Assembly: GCA_039707655.1 (NCBI GenBank)
Contig: CM077671.1
Location: 245,767,095 to 245,831,094 of the forward strand
DNA from: Elymus sibiricus
Taxonomy: Eukaryota > Streptophyta > Magnoliopsida > Poales > Poaceae
Length of the DNA: 64,000 bases
Direction of reading: 5' to 3'
In this document: in pieces, positions 12,496 through 23,294 of the stretch
Numbering within the stretch: the first letter of the stretch is position 1
Layout: each line of letters starts with the position of its first letter
The notes under the pieces: generated by a model
Seen by the model: the letters and a program-made list of their open reading frames with translations, nothing else
Told to the model about the DNA's origin: nothing
Databases searched by the model: none
Made by a program: the position numbers and the translations under genes

Positions 12496-14972
12496 ATCTA
12501 TGCGTTATGCCTAGCTAGGGGCGTAAAACGATAGCGCTTGTTGGGAGGCAGCCCAATGAATAAATTTATTTTTGATTTTTTATTTCTGTTTTTGAGTGTT
12601 GACACAATTATGCCTCTGTTATAATTGTGTTTTTATGCTTTAATTAGTGTTTGTGCCAAGTAGAGCCTTTAGGATGATTGATAAGATGAGTAGAAGCGAT
12701 GCTGAATCTGAAACAGAAACTTTGCATCCAGTATTTGAATTTTCATTTTTTTCTGGAACGTGATCTTGAGCTGAAATTTTAACACAGTGTCGCTATACAA
12801 ATTCTTTACGTTGTCATAGTGTTTCAGAATTTTTAGAGTTACATAAGTATGGTTAGAGTACAGATTACTACAGACTGTTCTGTTTAAGACAGATTTTGTT
12901 TTCATTGAATTGTGTGCTTGTTTTGATGAATCTATGGGTCATATTGAAGGGTATGAGCCATGGAAAAGTTTAAATACAGTAGGTATAATGCAATAACAAA
13001 ATATGAATGGGTTTGCAACAGCACCTAAAGTAGTGATTTGCTTTATTATACTAACGGATCTCACGAAGATTTTGTTAAGTTTTGTGTGATTGAAGTTTTC
13101 AAGTTTTGGGTGAGATCACGATGGATGAAGGAATAAGGAGTGATAAGAGCCTAAGCTTGGGGATGCTACCGCACCCCCAAGATATATCCAAAGAGTAACA
13201 AGCAACTAAGCTTGGGGATGCCCCCAAGTGGCATCCCTTTTTTCTTCTAACGACCATCGGTATTTTACTTGGAACTATATTTTTATTCGTCACACATCAT
13301 GAGTTTTGCTTGGAGCGTCTTGTATCTTTGCTTGATTTGCTTGTTAGTTTTTCATTTGTATCATTGATCTACACACCTATTTGGGAGAGCCAAAATTATG
13401 CTAGGATTTGTTAGAATTGCTCTCTATGCTTCACTTAAACTTTTTGAGCTATAGAATTGCTCTAGTGCTTCATTTATATCTTTTTGAGCACGGTGTGCTT
13501 GGAAATTTTTGTATAAATACTCTCATGTTTCACTTAGATTAATTTGAGAGTTAGTAAATTTTGAAGAAATCCTCTCATGCTTCAGTTATACCTTTTTGAG
13601 AAATGAAATCTTTATGCTCATGTGCTTCACTTAGATTTGTTTGAGCTTGTCAAAAAAGCAATGGCAATATATGAAACTAGTCCCAAAGTCATAGATATCC
13701 AAGGAGGATATAATAAAAAAATTCATGAAGATCATTGGGCAAATTAAACTTGATTCCTTGTAATAGTTTTGAAACATGATGATAGTAATATGTGAGTCAT
13801 GTTAGTGAGTAATTATGCTTTAGTAGGAATATTGGTGTTAAGGTTTGTGATTCCCTATGCAAGTACGAAAGTCAATAGTTATGCAATGAAATTACATCCT
13901 ACTTGTGGTGCATTATTCGGTGTTAGTTATGCTCAATGCTCACTTATGTGAATTTTCGTTTCTTAGTTTGGTTGCTTCTCAATCTATTTGCTAGCATCCA
14001 TTTGTACTAAGTAGAAATACTACTTGTGCATCCAAAATCCTTAAACCAAGTTTTGCCTTACGAGTCCACCATACCTACCTATATGCGGTATTTCCATGTT
14101 GTTCCAAGCAAATTTGTATGTGCCATCTCTAAACTTTCAAAATAAATTTTCTCTTTTGTGTGCTCATACCGCTCATGAAACGGTGGGGAGTGTCCAATAT
14201 TTTTCCATGCTAGATGTGTTATTCTCAAGATGAGTGTTTATTCACTTGTCATTGCACGAGAGTGCGGTGGTAATAGGGATGCCCATTCCCGAAATGAAAA
14301 AGAAAAAAATTACTTTATGTTGTCAAATAATAAATTCCTTGGAAAGTGTTGGTATGGAAGGCAACCGTGGATAGGGCCCGCCATGGAAAGTGAAAGTTTG
14401 GTGGAAAAAGGAATAAACTTTATTTTCTGTTTGGGAACCGCCTATGATATATCTAGCATGGAAAGTATTGTGAGCTACTTTGTCGTTTTTGTTGACAGGA
14501 AAAGCATGCCACCCAAAAAGAATTCTCTGTCAATTTAAAACTTTGAGCTCTGACACCTCTACAAATCCCTACTTCCCTCTGCGAAAGGCCTATCTATTTA
14601 CTTTATTCAATTTTTATTATTACTTTGAGTCTCCATCTTCTCTTATAAAGCACCAACTAGGCGGGCACTATGATCATACTTGAGCATTGGGTATAGCTAA
14701 TATTTGAGTGTGTTTCATGAATGGATCAATGATTGAGCTTGATGGGCTAGGGATAACTTTCTTTAGTGCTGATATTTTGAAAGACATGGTTGCTTGTTAG
14801 CATGCTTGAGTATTGAAGTCATTATGTTAAAACTAGACTATTGCTTTGAATCATCTATAATTCCAAATGTCCATGCTATACAAAAGAAAAGAATATGATG
14901 AACATGTTAGGCCGCATTCCACATCAAAAATTCTGTTTTTATCATTTACCTACTCGAGGACGAGTCGGAATT
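12496..14972 (+). other. Element A 3' non-coding region
   Basis: About 2.5 kb without recognisable protein. It starts with a block (about 12507-12556) containing gcgcttgttgggaggc that recurs in element C at about 24124-24172. Two internal copies of the polypurine motif aagcttggggatgc lie at 13153-13166 and 13208-13221. The second is followed by a self-complementary ggatgcc...ggcatcc. An imperfect repeat built on gagctt/tttttgagc and ctcatgcttcac phrases fills 13430-13650. Short ORFs such as 14230-14538 look non-coding. Confidence 0.7.
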
Positions 14973-14986
14973 AAGCTTGGGGATGC
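14973..14986 (+). promoter_or_regulatory. Polypurine tract of element A
   Basis: aagcttggggatgc abuts the 3' LTR at 14987. The same motif occurs at the equivalent place in element C (26801) and, as aagcttgggggag, in element B (20956). Confidence 0.8.
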
Positions 14987-16568
14987 TGACACGTCTCCAA
15001 CGTATCTATAATTTTTGCTTGTTCCATGCTGTTATATTATCATTCTTGGATGTTTTACAATCATTTTATAACAACTTTATATCATTTTTTGGGACTAACC
15101 TACTGACATGTGCCAAAGTGCCAGTTGATGTTTTCGCTTATTTTTTACTTCGCAGAATATCAGTACCAAACGGAGTCCAATCGCGACGAAACTTTTTGGA
15201 GATTTTTTCTGGACCAGAAGACACCCAGTGGGCCAAAAAAGAGCCAGGAAGGTGGGCTGTGGAGAGCACAACCCACCAGGGTGCGCCAGGGGCCCCCCGG
15301 CGCGCCCCGATGGGTTGTGCCCTCCACGGGGCCGCTCTCCACCGCCTCTGATGCCTATAAATTCCCAAATATTCCGGAAACCCTAGGGGAATTGACGAAA
15401 CACAATTCTAGCCGCCGCAAGTTCCAGAACCGCGAGATCCAATCTAAACACCATCACGGAGGGGTTCATCTTCTTCATAGGTGCCTCTCCGATGATGCGT
15501 GAGTAGTCCACCATAGACCTACGGGTCCGTAGGCAGTAGCTAGATGGCTTCCTCTCTCTTTCTCTTATGATTCTCAATACAATGGTCTCTTGGAGATCTA
15601 TTTGATGTAAACTTTTGTGGTGTGTTTGTTGGGATCCAATGAATTTTGAGTTCATGATCAGTTTCTATCCATGAATATTATTTGAGTCTTCTTTGATCTC
15701 TTATATGCATGATTACTTATAGCCTCGTATTTCTTCTTCGAATCTTTGGTTTAGTTAGGCCAACTAGATCGATTTTTCTTGCCATGGGAATAGGTGCTTT
15801 GTGATGGGTTCGATCTTGCGGTGTCCTTTCCCAGTGACAGAAGGGGCAGCAAGGCACGCATGTATCGTTGCCATTAAGGATAACAAGATGGGGTCTATTC
15901 CTACATGAATAGATCTTGTCTACATCATGTCATCGTTCTTATTGCATTACTCCATTTTTCCATGAACTTAACACACTAGATGCATGCTGGATAGCGGTCG
16001 ATGTGTGGAGTAATAGTGGTAGATGCACGCAGGAGTCGGTCTACTTATCTAGGACGTGATGCCTATATAATGATCATAGCCTTGGATATCGTCATGATTA
16101 TTTGATCTTCTATCAATTGCCCAACAGTAATTTGTTCACCCACTGTGTGCTATACTCATGACAGAAGCCACTAGTGAATCCTACGGCCCCCGGGTCTACT
16201 TTTCCAACATATTGCTTTCCGATCTATCATTTTGCCTTTTTGTTTTCAGATCTACTAAACCAAAAAAAACCAAAAATATATTTCTGCACTTTTTATTTGC
16301 TCTTCTTATTTTGAGTTCTTGAGAGATCTATCTCTCCTATCTATCATTACCTAATCTATCTTTTTACCGTAGAGAGATTGACAACCTCTCTTTCGCGTCG
16401 GGTTGCAAGTATTTGTTATTTGTGTGCAGGTGCTGCTAATTGGGTGGTGGTGATCCTCCTACTGGTTCGATAACCTTGGTTTCATAACTGAGGGAAATAC
16501 TTACCGTCGCTGTGCTACATCATCCCTTCCTCTTTGGGGAAATACCGACGCCGTCTCAAGCCACGTCA
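14987..16568 (+). repeat. 3' LTR of element A, complete
   Basis: This 1582-bp LTR starts tgacacgtctccaacg and ends ccacgtca. It contains the GC-rich hairpin (arms 15266-15275 and 15311-15320), a TATA-like cctataaa at about 15353-15360, and a long C/T-rich downstream part. It carries the uninterrupted target sites hit by Angela (in the sister LTR) and by chromovirus E (in the LTR of D). The flank changes to element B sequence at 16569. Confidence 0.92.
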
Positions 16569-16572
16569 CTCT

Positions 16573-17076
16573 ATTAAAAGAAATTATGTTAAAACTGCTA
16601 TATGTGATTTAGGGACCGGTGTTAGTGTTATGCCTTTCTCCCTTTATTAAAGACTCGATTTGAGTAAGCTTACACCTACTGAGATATCTTTGCAAATGGC
16701 TGATAAATCCATTGCTTTACCTATTGGGATTTGCGAGGGCGTTCCTGTTGTGGTTGCAAATGTTACTATCTTGACAGACTTTGTTATTCTTGATATGCCC
16801 GAGGACGACAATATGTCGATCATCCTTGGTAGACCCTTTTTAAATACTGCAGGGGCTGTTATTGATTGCAATAAATACAAGGTTCCCTTTCATGTCAATG
16901 GCAAGCAACATACCGTGCATTTCCCGAAGAAGCAAACTTTGGTTAATAATATTAATGTCATTGAGCCTACTCCCACGGTTATCATTGGAAGTTTTGCAAT
17001 TCCTCTACCTACTGTCAAGAAGAAATACTATAATATTATCGTTGGGGAGATGCAAATCCCCATTGAGGTAACCTAG
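16573..17076 (+). pseudogene. Element B retropepsin-like protease remnant
   Basis: The frame opens mid-protein at the junction with element A, so the upstream gag has been separated by A's insertion. It shows CDLGTGVSVMP, LTPTEISLQMADKS, ILTDFVILDMP and IILGRPFLNTAGAVIDCNK, the Athila-type protease layout. An in-frame TAA lies at 16648-16650. The frame ends at a stop at 17074-17076. The related minus-strand copy B' (45999-46330) has the same segment with other breaks. No reverse transcriptase follows. Confidence 0.8.
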
Positions 17077-17379
17077 TGATATACAAAAATTCTTCGGTTG
17101 CATGTTAACCGGAAACAGTTGTTAATAAGACTTGATCAACCTGATTAATGGATCCTTTTCGGAAGGCATGTGATTGATGAATTTGGTACTCACAACTCTC
17201 TGTATCAAAAGTTTATCCTCTGTTATTTTTAGTTTATATAAAATATATTAGCTTGATTTTCTGTTTTTCTCTTTTTCCCGTGCAAAGGAAAAAATGCCCG
17301 AAAATAAAAAGTCTCGGATTGCCACAAAATTTTAACATGAATTTTTCTACAATATATAAAAAAATTTGGCATAAAAATT

Positions 17380-17624
17380 GCAGCAGGGGAGTGCACCTGT
17401 GGGCCACAAGCCAACAGGGCGCGACCCCACTCCTAGGCCGCGCCATGATGGCTTGTGGGGCCCACAGGGGGCCCTTGCCTTATCCCTTCCTCCCACTCCT
17501 TCTCCTACCTCCAAAAAAAATTCCCTAGCTCACGCTCTCCCGCGTTCTTCTCCTGGAAACTGAAATTTTCGATCTCTTTGCTCGGAACTCCGTTTCCGAA
17601 ACTGTTTTGAGGAATTGTTCCTTG
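17380..17624 (+). promoter_or_regulatory. Promoter-like and leader region of the env-like ORF in element B
   Basis: A GC-rich inverted repeat (arms gtgggccacaagcca at 17399-17413 and a partner at 17449-17465) resembles those upstream of the TATA boxes in the LTRs of this window. It is followed by a C/T-rich leader-like stretch to 17600. No clear TATA is present. The position suggests the downstream ORF has its own promoter or a separate leader exon; this is inference. Confidence 0.45.
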
Positions 17625-17843
17625 GTATGTGATTCCTCCATTCCTCCAATTAGTTTTTGTTTTAGTGGCTTATATTTTGCATAATATGCTGCACTTGGTG
17701 CTACAGCAAATGAGCTTGCATGTTGAATTATTTTAGTTCCAAGTAGTATGAATGCTTGATATGGCCTCTAGGCATCATTATGAGTAGTTGCTATCAATCT
17801 TACAAAGTTTTATTGACATAAATTTGTGGCTAAAAAATTTCAG
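17625..17843 (+). other. Candidate intron before the env-like ORF of element B
   Basis: A strong donor (ttg|gtatgt at 17625) and a pyrimidine/A-rich acceptor ending tttcag at 17843 bracket 219 bases. The acceptor lies 18 bases before the best ATG of the ORF. The B' copy keeps the donor context at about 45270-45296 on the minus strand. Spliced env-like messages are known for Athila elements. Confidence 0.5.
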
Positions 17844-17861
17844 AAATTTGTGTTTGGGAAG

Positions 17862-18881
17862 ATGAGTTTCATTAGGAGGAGCTCCTCAAGAAGACTTGCC
17901 GCGAGTGAGTCTTCTGGTGAGAGCTCAGTACGACAAGCTTACATTGAACCCCGGGACAACCAGATAGTTATGGCTGACGCCAAATCATGTCGATGGCTAA
18001 GTGATGAATTCATGAGAGGTGCAGGTATCAAGGAGGAATTTGACCAATTCATTTATAATACCGGCCTCACTGATTTCCTCGCAGATAAGTGTGTCCAACA
18101 CTATAACCTTACCCGTACATTCACGCAAGGATTTCTCTATGAATCACATGCTTCTAGAGTGTTATTTAAACTTTATGATAAATCCTTTAGCATGTCTCTA
18201 GAAGATTTCTCGGTGGCTTGGAAACTTCCACTTTGGGGTTCGCACGAGAAACCTTCAAAAACTGATTATAATATGTTCCTCGAGAGTCTTTGCGTTGGAG
18301 AAGATAGGCGAGTAACACATGCAAGAATTAAAAGCATACAGTTTCCCTGTATTCGTTACTTTGCGTTGTTTAATGGGAAATGTGTAGTAGGAAAACCGGA
18401 TTGCAGTGCCATATGTGCCCCTGACTTAAGCCTTATTCACACTACTGTAACTGGTGAACAACGCTATAACCTTGGTGCGATTGTTGCCCAAAGGCTGAAT
18501 TCTAACTCTAGCAATGGTGATTTGTATGGAGGAATATATGCTTCTCGCGTAGCTGCACAACTGAGAGTGTCGCCTCAACCTAATGACCCCATCTTGCCTA
18601 ATAGATATTTAGACTTTGAAGCTATGCGTTATCATGAGTTTATTGTAAACCGCGCTAGCGGTTATGAGTATAACTTAATATTTGGAAAATATACGCCTAT
18701 GTCTGTCACTTTGCCTGCACCTACCCTCTTTGATTTTCAGGCTCGACAGTGTTACTATGTTCTTGAGGACGAGGTGCGAGAATACAAAGTTGTAGTGGAG
18801 GCTACTCGTTTGGCAGAGGAAGCGGCCAGAAACGCCCCCACAAGCTACCACTTCAACTATTTTCCAAATTATCAGTGGTGA
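17862..18881 (+). CDS. Env-like / Athila ORF of element B, function unknown
   Basis: This is an intact 339-aa frame, chosen from the ATG at 17862, the first after the candidate splice acceptor; the open frame extends back to 17826. The N-terminus is Ser/Arg-rich (MSFIRRSSSRRLAASES). The middle has the pattern FLYESHASRVLFKLYDKSFS then MSLEDFSVAWKLPLWG, typical of the ORF that follows pol in plant Athila-type elements. The C-terminus is Tyr/Asn-rich. I see no signal peptide or transmembrane segment, so env-like describes position only. It is the only undamaged ORF of element B, in contrast to its broken protease. Confidence 0.7.
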   Translation: MSFIRRSSSRRLAASESSGESSVRQAYIEPRDNQIVMADAKSCRWLSDEFMRGAGIKEEFDQFIYNTGLTDFLADKCVQHYNLTRTFTQGFLYESHASRVLFKLYDKSFSMSLEDFSVAWKLPLWGSHEKPSKTDYNMFLESLCVGEDRRVTHARIKSIQFPCIRYFALFNGKCVVGKPDCSAICAPDLSLIHTTVTGEQRYNLGAIVAQRLNSNSSNGDLYGGIYASRVAAQLRVSPQPNDPILPNRYLDFEAMRYHEFIVNRASGYEYNLIFGKYTPMSVTLPAPTLFDFQARQCYYVLEDEVREYKVVVEATRLAEEAARNAPTSYHFNYFPNYQW

Positions 18882-20955
18882 TCACCAAGCTAGGCAAACG
18901 CCTAAGCTTGGGGGAGTACGTATTTCTCACCGACATTACATTCATGTTCACACATTTCATATAAATTGTCGGTGTTCATCCTCTTTCATTGTATATCCAT
19001 GTTAGTCTTATTTTTTTGCTTTCTTCTTGTGTGTTTGAAAAACTTTGGAAAACCCAAAAATATTTCTCACTTCTTTTCAGTTTTCTTTCTCTGTTTAATT
19101 ATCTTTAGCACTAAAAAGAAAACCCAAAAAGATTTCCTTTGCTTGTTGGGAGCTTTCCCGTGTAAATAGTTTTTCTTGTTCTTGTTTTCCCTTAGTTTAT
19201 TTGCTTGCTTGAGAAAAACAAAAACTCCAAAATTCCAATGTGTTTCTCTGAATTTCTTTTCTTTTTGTTGAGTCTTTGAAAGGAGAAGACCACGATGAAA
19301 ATGTTGAGTGGCTCTTATATGCTTTGTTGTTGATCTAACAGAGAGCCAATATTACCTTGTCTTCTCCTTTGTCCAAACTGCCCTGTAGATTCCAGCTTAG
19401 TCCACGGTATTCTTGCACTATTATTATTATCACATCATTCGGTCATGCAAGTGAAAGGCAATAATGACGATATTTGACGAAGTGATCGTGGCAAAGGAAG
19501 CAGGTATGAACTCTTCTTGTTTTCCGTTTTTGTAAATATGTTTAGCTCGTTCGATCTTGATTCAGTATATTATGAGTGAACATGTTCGTGATGACAATTA
19601 GAGATTATAGCTTCTCATGCCATGCTTAAATAGCTAGTAGTGAATAATGATTTATCTTATAGGCCAACATGCATTAAAATGGTTATAATGTGGTATGGTA
19701 GTGTGGTATTTCCCTCTGAGAAATTCAAGTGGCTTGGTTTGTCCCATGTGCAAACATGTAGTTGATTCAAAACCAATGTAGCCTTCATGATATTTAAATT
19801 CAGAGTGTTCATATCCTACTCATGCTATGTCCAATGTTAATTATTCATAATGCATACCTATGACCGTTTTCGCTCTCTAGCTGGTCGCTTCCCAACCTAT
19901 TGCTAGCCTTCACCTGTACTAAGCGGGAATATTGCTTGTGCATCCAAAACCTTTAAACCAAGTTATTCCACATGAGTCCACCATACCCACCTATATGCGG
20001 TATTACCCTGCCATTCCAAGTAAATTTGCATGTGCCACTTCTACATATTCAAATAAACATCCATTTTTGTGCACGCATGTCCCTCATGGAGCGACGAGGC
20101 GGTCGGTATCTTCCATGTTAAGTGAGTTATTCTCAAGACGGACATTTATTCACCATCATTGCACGAGAGAGGTTGGTAAGAAGGATGCATGGTCCTGTAT
20201 AATCGAAATTGATTAAACAAAACTCCTTGGGACAGTTGATATGTTGGCAGGCATCAGTTGATTCGATCAGCCATGGTTTGTGTATGGATGGTTGATTGGA
20301 GTAAACTTTACTATTCTGTTTGGGAACCGCCAATAATGAGTTTAGCATGGAAGATATTGAAAACCTTTGTCGTAACGTTGACAAGAAAAGTGCACCACTC
20401 AAAAACTAGATTTCAATCCTATTTTAAAACTTGAGCTCTGGCACCTCTGCAAATCAAGGCTTCCCTCTGCGAAGGGCCTATCTATTTATTTTTATGTTGA
20501 GTCATCATCCTCTTACTAAAGGCACCAGACCGGAGAGCACTATTGTGATTCTTATGCATCAAGTCTAGTTAATGTTGGATGTGAGCATGACTGGATCTTT
20601 TCTACTCTGAATTATAATGTTTAGTTGCTGCTTGAACCTTAGAGGTGCTCTGCATTTATGTTTTGCGGTCTTAGAAAGGGCTAGCGAAATACCACGTCAC
20701 CATATTATATCATGATTGTTTTGATAAATTGTTGGCATATGAGATATCTTATTATTTGCTTGCTAGTTGGTTATGTATTGCCATGAGTTAATATGATGTT
20801 TAATTGTTATCATGGATGTGGTTATTTATAATTTATGCTGAAAACTTGAGCACTAGCTAAGCATGTGTATAACGACGAGAACAAAAGAGTTTGTAAAAGT
20901 TTTCTTTATCACTTTCAGTTTGTCAACTGAATTGCTTGAGGACAAGCAACGAGTT
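18882..20955 (+). other. Element B 3' non-coding region
   Basis: About 2.1 kb with no recognisable protein. An internal polypurine motif aagcttgggggag lies at 18904-18916, just after the env-like stop. The block at 19870-20470 matches parts of element A's 3' region (for example the phrases near 13970-14130 and 14540-14600), so this module is shared between families. ORFs such as 19932-20216 are not supported. Confidence 0.6.
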
Positions 20956-20968
20956 AAGCTTGGGGGAG
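20956..20968 (+). promoter_or_regulatory. Polypurine tract of element B
   Basis: aagcttgggggag ends one base before the 3' LTR start at 20970. Confidence 0.8.
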
Positions 20969-20969
20969 T

Positions 20970-21483
20970 TGATACGTCTCCAACTTATCTACTTTTCCAA
21001 ACACTTTTGCTCTGGTTTTGACCTCTAATTTGCATGATTTGAATGGAACTAACCCGGACTGACGCTGTTTTCAGCAGAACTACCTTGGTGTTATTTTTGT
21101 GCAGAAATAAAAGTTCTCGGAATTGGGCAAAACTTTTTGTGAATTTTTTCTGGGAATAATAATGAATTATGGAGCGAAGACCTGCCAGAGGGGGGCCACC
21201 TGTGGGCCACAAGCAAACAGGGTGTGGCCCCCCTAGGCCGCGCCCTGTTGTGTGCTGGGGCCCATGAGGCTCCTCCGACCCTGATTCCAGTCCTATAAAA
21301 TCACATCTTCAGATAAAAAGAATCAGAGACAAGTTTTCATCGCGTTTCACGAGACGGAGCTGCCGCCACCTCTTGTTCTTCCTCGGGAGGGCTGATCTGG
21401 AGTCCGTTTGGGGCTCCGGAGAGGGGAAATCGTCGCCGTCGTCATCACCAACCCTTCTGCATCAACACCTCCATGATGCTCAC
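20970..21483 (+). repeat. 3' LTR of element B, left part
   Basis: It starts tgatacgtctccaacttatc and holds a GC-rich inverted repeat around 21195-21260 and a TATA-like cctataaaatc near 21293-21303. It is split by element C after the target site ctcac (21479-21483). Confidence 0.88.
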
Positions 21484-23071
21484 TGATACGTCTCCAACGT
21501 ATCTATAATTTTTTATTGTTCCATGCTATTATATTATCTATTTTGGATGTTTTATATGCATTAATATGTTATTTATATTATTTTTGGGACTAATCTATTA
21601 ATCTAGAGCCTAGTGCCAGTTTCTGTTTTTTCCTTGTTTTTGAGTATTGCAGATAAGGAATATTAAACGGAGTCCAAATGGAATAAAATCTTTGGAATAA
21701 TTTTTCTTGGACTAGAAGCAACCCAGAAGACTTGGAGATGAAGGCAGGAGAGCCGCCGTGTGGAAACAAGCCACAGGGGCGCGCCCTAGGGGGGGGGGGC
21801 GCCCCCCCTGGCTTGTGGCCCCACGGCAGCCCTCCTAACCCTATTCTTTGGCCTATAAATTCCCAAATATTCCCTGGATACCAAAAAAGAGCCACGAAAA
21901 TACTTTTCCGCCGCCGGAAGCCTCTGTTCCCGTGAGATCCCATCTTGGAGCCTTTTCCGGTAATCTGTCGGAGGGGGAATCGATCACGGAGGGCATCTAC
22001 ATCAACTCCATTGCCCCTCCGATGATGCGTGAGTAGTTCACCACAGACCTTCGGGTCCATAGCTAGTAGCTAGATGGCTTCTTCTCTCTCTTTGTTCTTC
22101 AATACCATGTTCTTCATGATCTTCATGGAGATCTATCCGATGTAATACTCTTTTGCGGTGTGTTTGTCGAGATCCGATGAATTGTGGGTTTATGTTCAGA
22201 TTATCTATGAATATTATTTGAATCTTCTCTGAATTCTTATATGCATGATTTCATATCTTTGCAAGTCTCTTCGAGTTATTGGTTTGGTTTGGCCAACTAG
22301 ATTGGTAATTCTTGCAATGGGAGAAGTGCTTAGTTTTGGGTTCAATCTTGCGGTGTCCTCACCCAGTGACAAAGTAGGGGTAGCGAGGCACGTATTGTAT
22401 TGTTGCCATCGAGGATAAAAAGATGGGGTTTTCATCATATTGCTTGAGTTTATCCCTCTACATCATGTCATCTTACCTAATGCGTTACTCTGTTCTTCAT
22501 GAACTTAATACTCTAGATGCAGGCAGGAGTCGGTCGATGTGTGGAGTAATAGTAGTAGATGCAGAATAGTTTCGGTCTACTTGACACGGACGTGATGCCT
22601 ATATGCATAATCATTGCCTTGGATATCTTCATAATTATTCGCTTTTCTATCAATTGCTCGATAGTAATTTGTTCACCCACCGTATTATTTTCCTTCATGA
22701 GAGAAGCCTCTAGTGAAACCTATGGCCCCCGGGTCTATTTTCCATATTATACTTTCAGATCTAAAACCAAAAATACAAAAATATCTCGCTGCCTTATTTT
22801 TACTTTTGTTTTACTTTACTTTCAAGCAATCTATTCTATCTATCTTTATCAGATCTCATCCTTGCAAGTAACCATGAAGGGATTGACAACCCCTTTATAG
22901 CGTTGGGTGCAAGTGTTTGATTATTTGTGTAGGTACACCTATTGGGGACTTGCTTGTATCTCCTACTGGATTGATACCTTGGTTCTCAACAACTGAGGGA
23001 AATACTTATCTACTTTGCTGCATCACCCTTTCCTCTTCAAGGGAAAACCAACGCATGCTCGAGAAGTAGCA
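21484..23071 (+). repeat. 5' LTR of element C
   Basis: 1588 bp from tgatacgtctccaacg to gagaagtagca. The hairpin arms acaagcca (21766-21773) and tggcttgt (21809-21816) lie upstream of the TATA-like cctataaat at about 21851. Confidence 0.93.
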
Positions 23072-23082
23072 AGAAGGATTTA

Positions 23083-23100
23083 TGGCACAGTTGCCGGGGA
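23083..23100 (+). promoter_or_regulatory. Primer binding site of element C
   Basis: The 18 bases beginning tggcacagtt lie 11 bases after the LTR. They match the tRNA-Asp complement with two mismatches near the 5' side. Confidence 0.75.
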
Positions 23101-23294
23101 GATCTACATCAAGCCTACCAAGTACCCATCACAAACTCATCTCTTGCATTTACATTATTTGCCATTTGCCTCTCGTTTTCCTCTCCCCCACTTCTAAAAC
23201 GATTTTCCAAAAAGATTTGCCTTTTTATTCGCCCTTCTTCGGTTCTTCTTTTCGTTTGCTTTTTGTTTGCTTGTGTGTTAGATTGCTTGAATTC

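Noticed and set aside
13430..13650. Possible CRISPR-like or tandem array of ctcatgcttcac and tttttgagc phrases in element A
   Set aside because: Units are irregular and imperfect in a eukaryotic retroelement. They are better seen as degenerate internal repeats.
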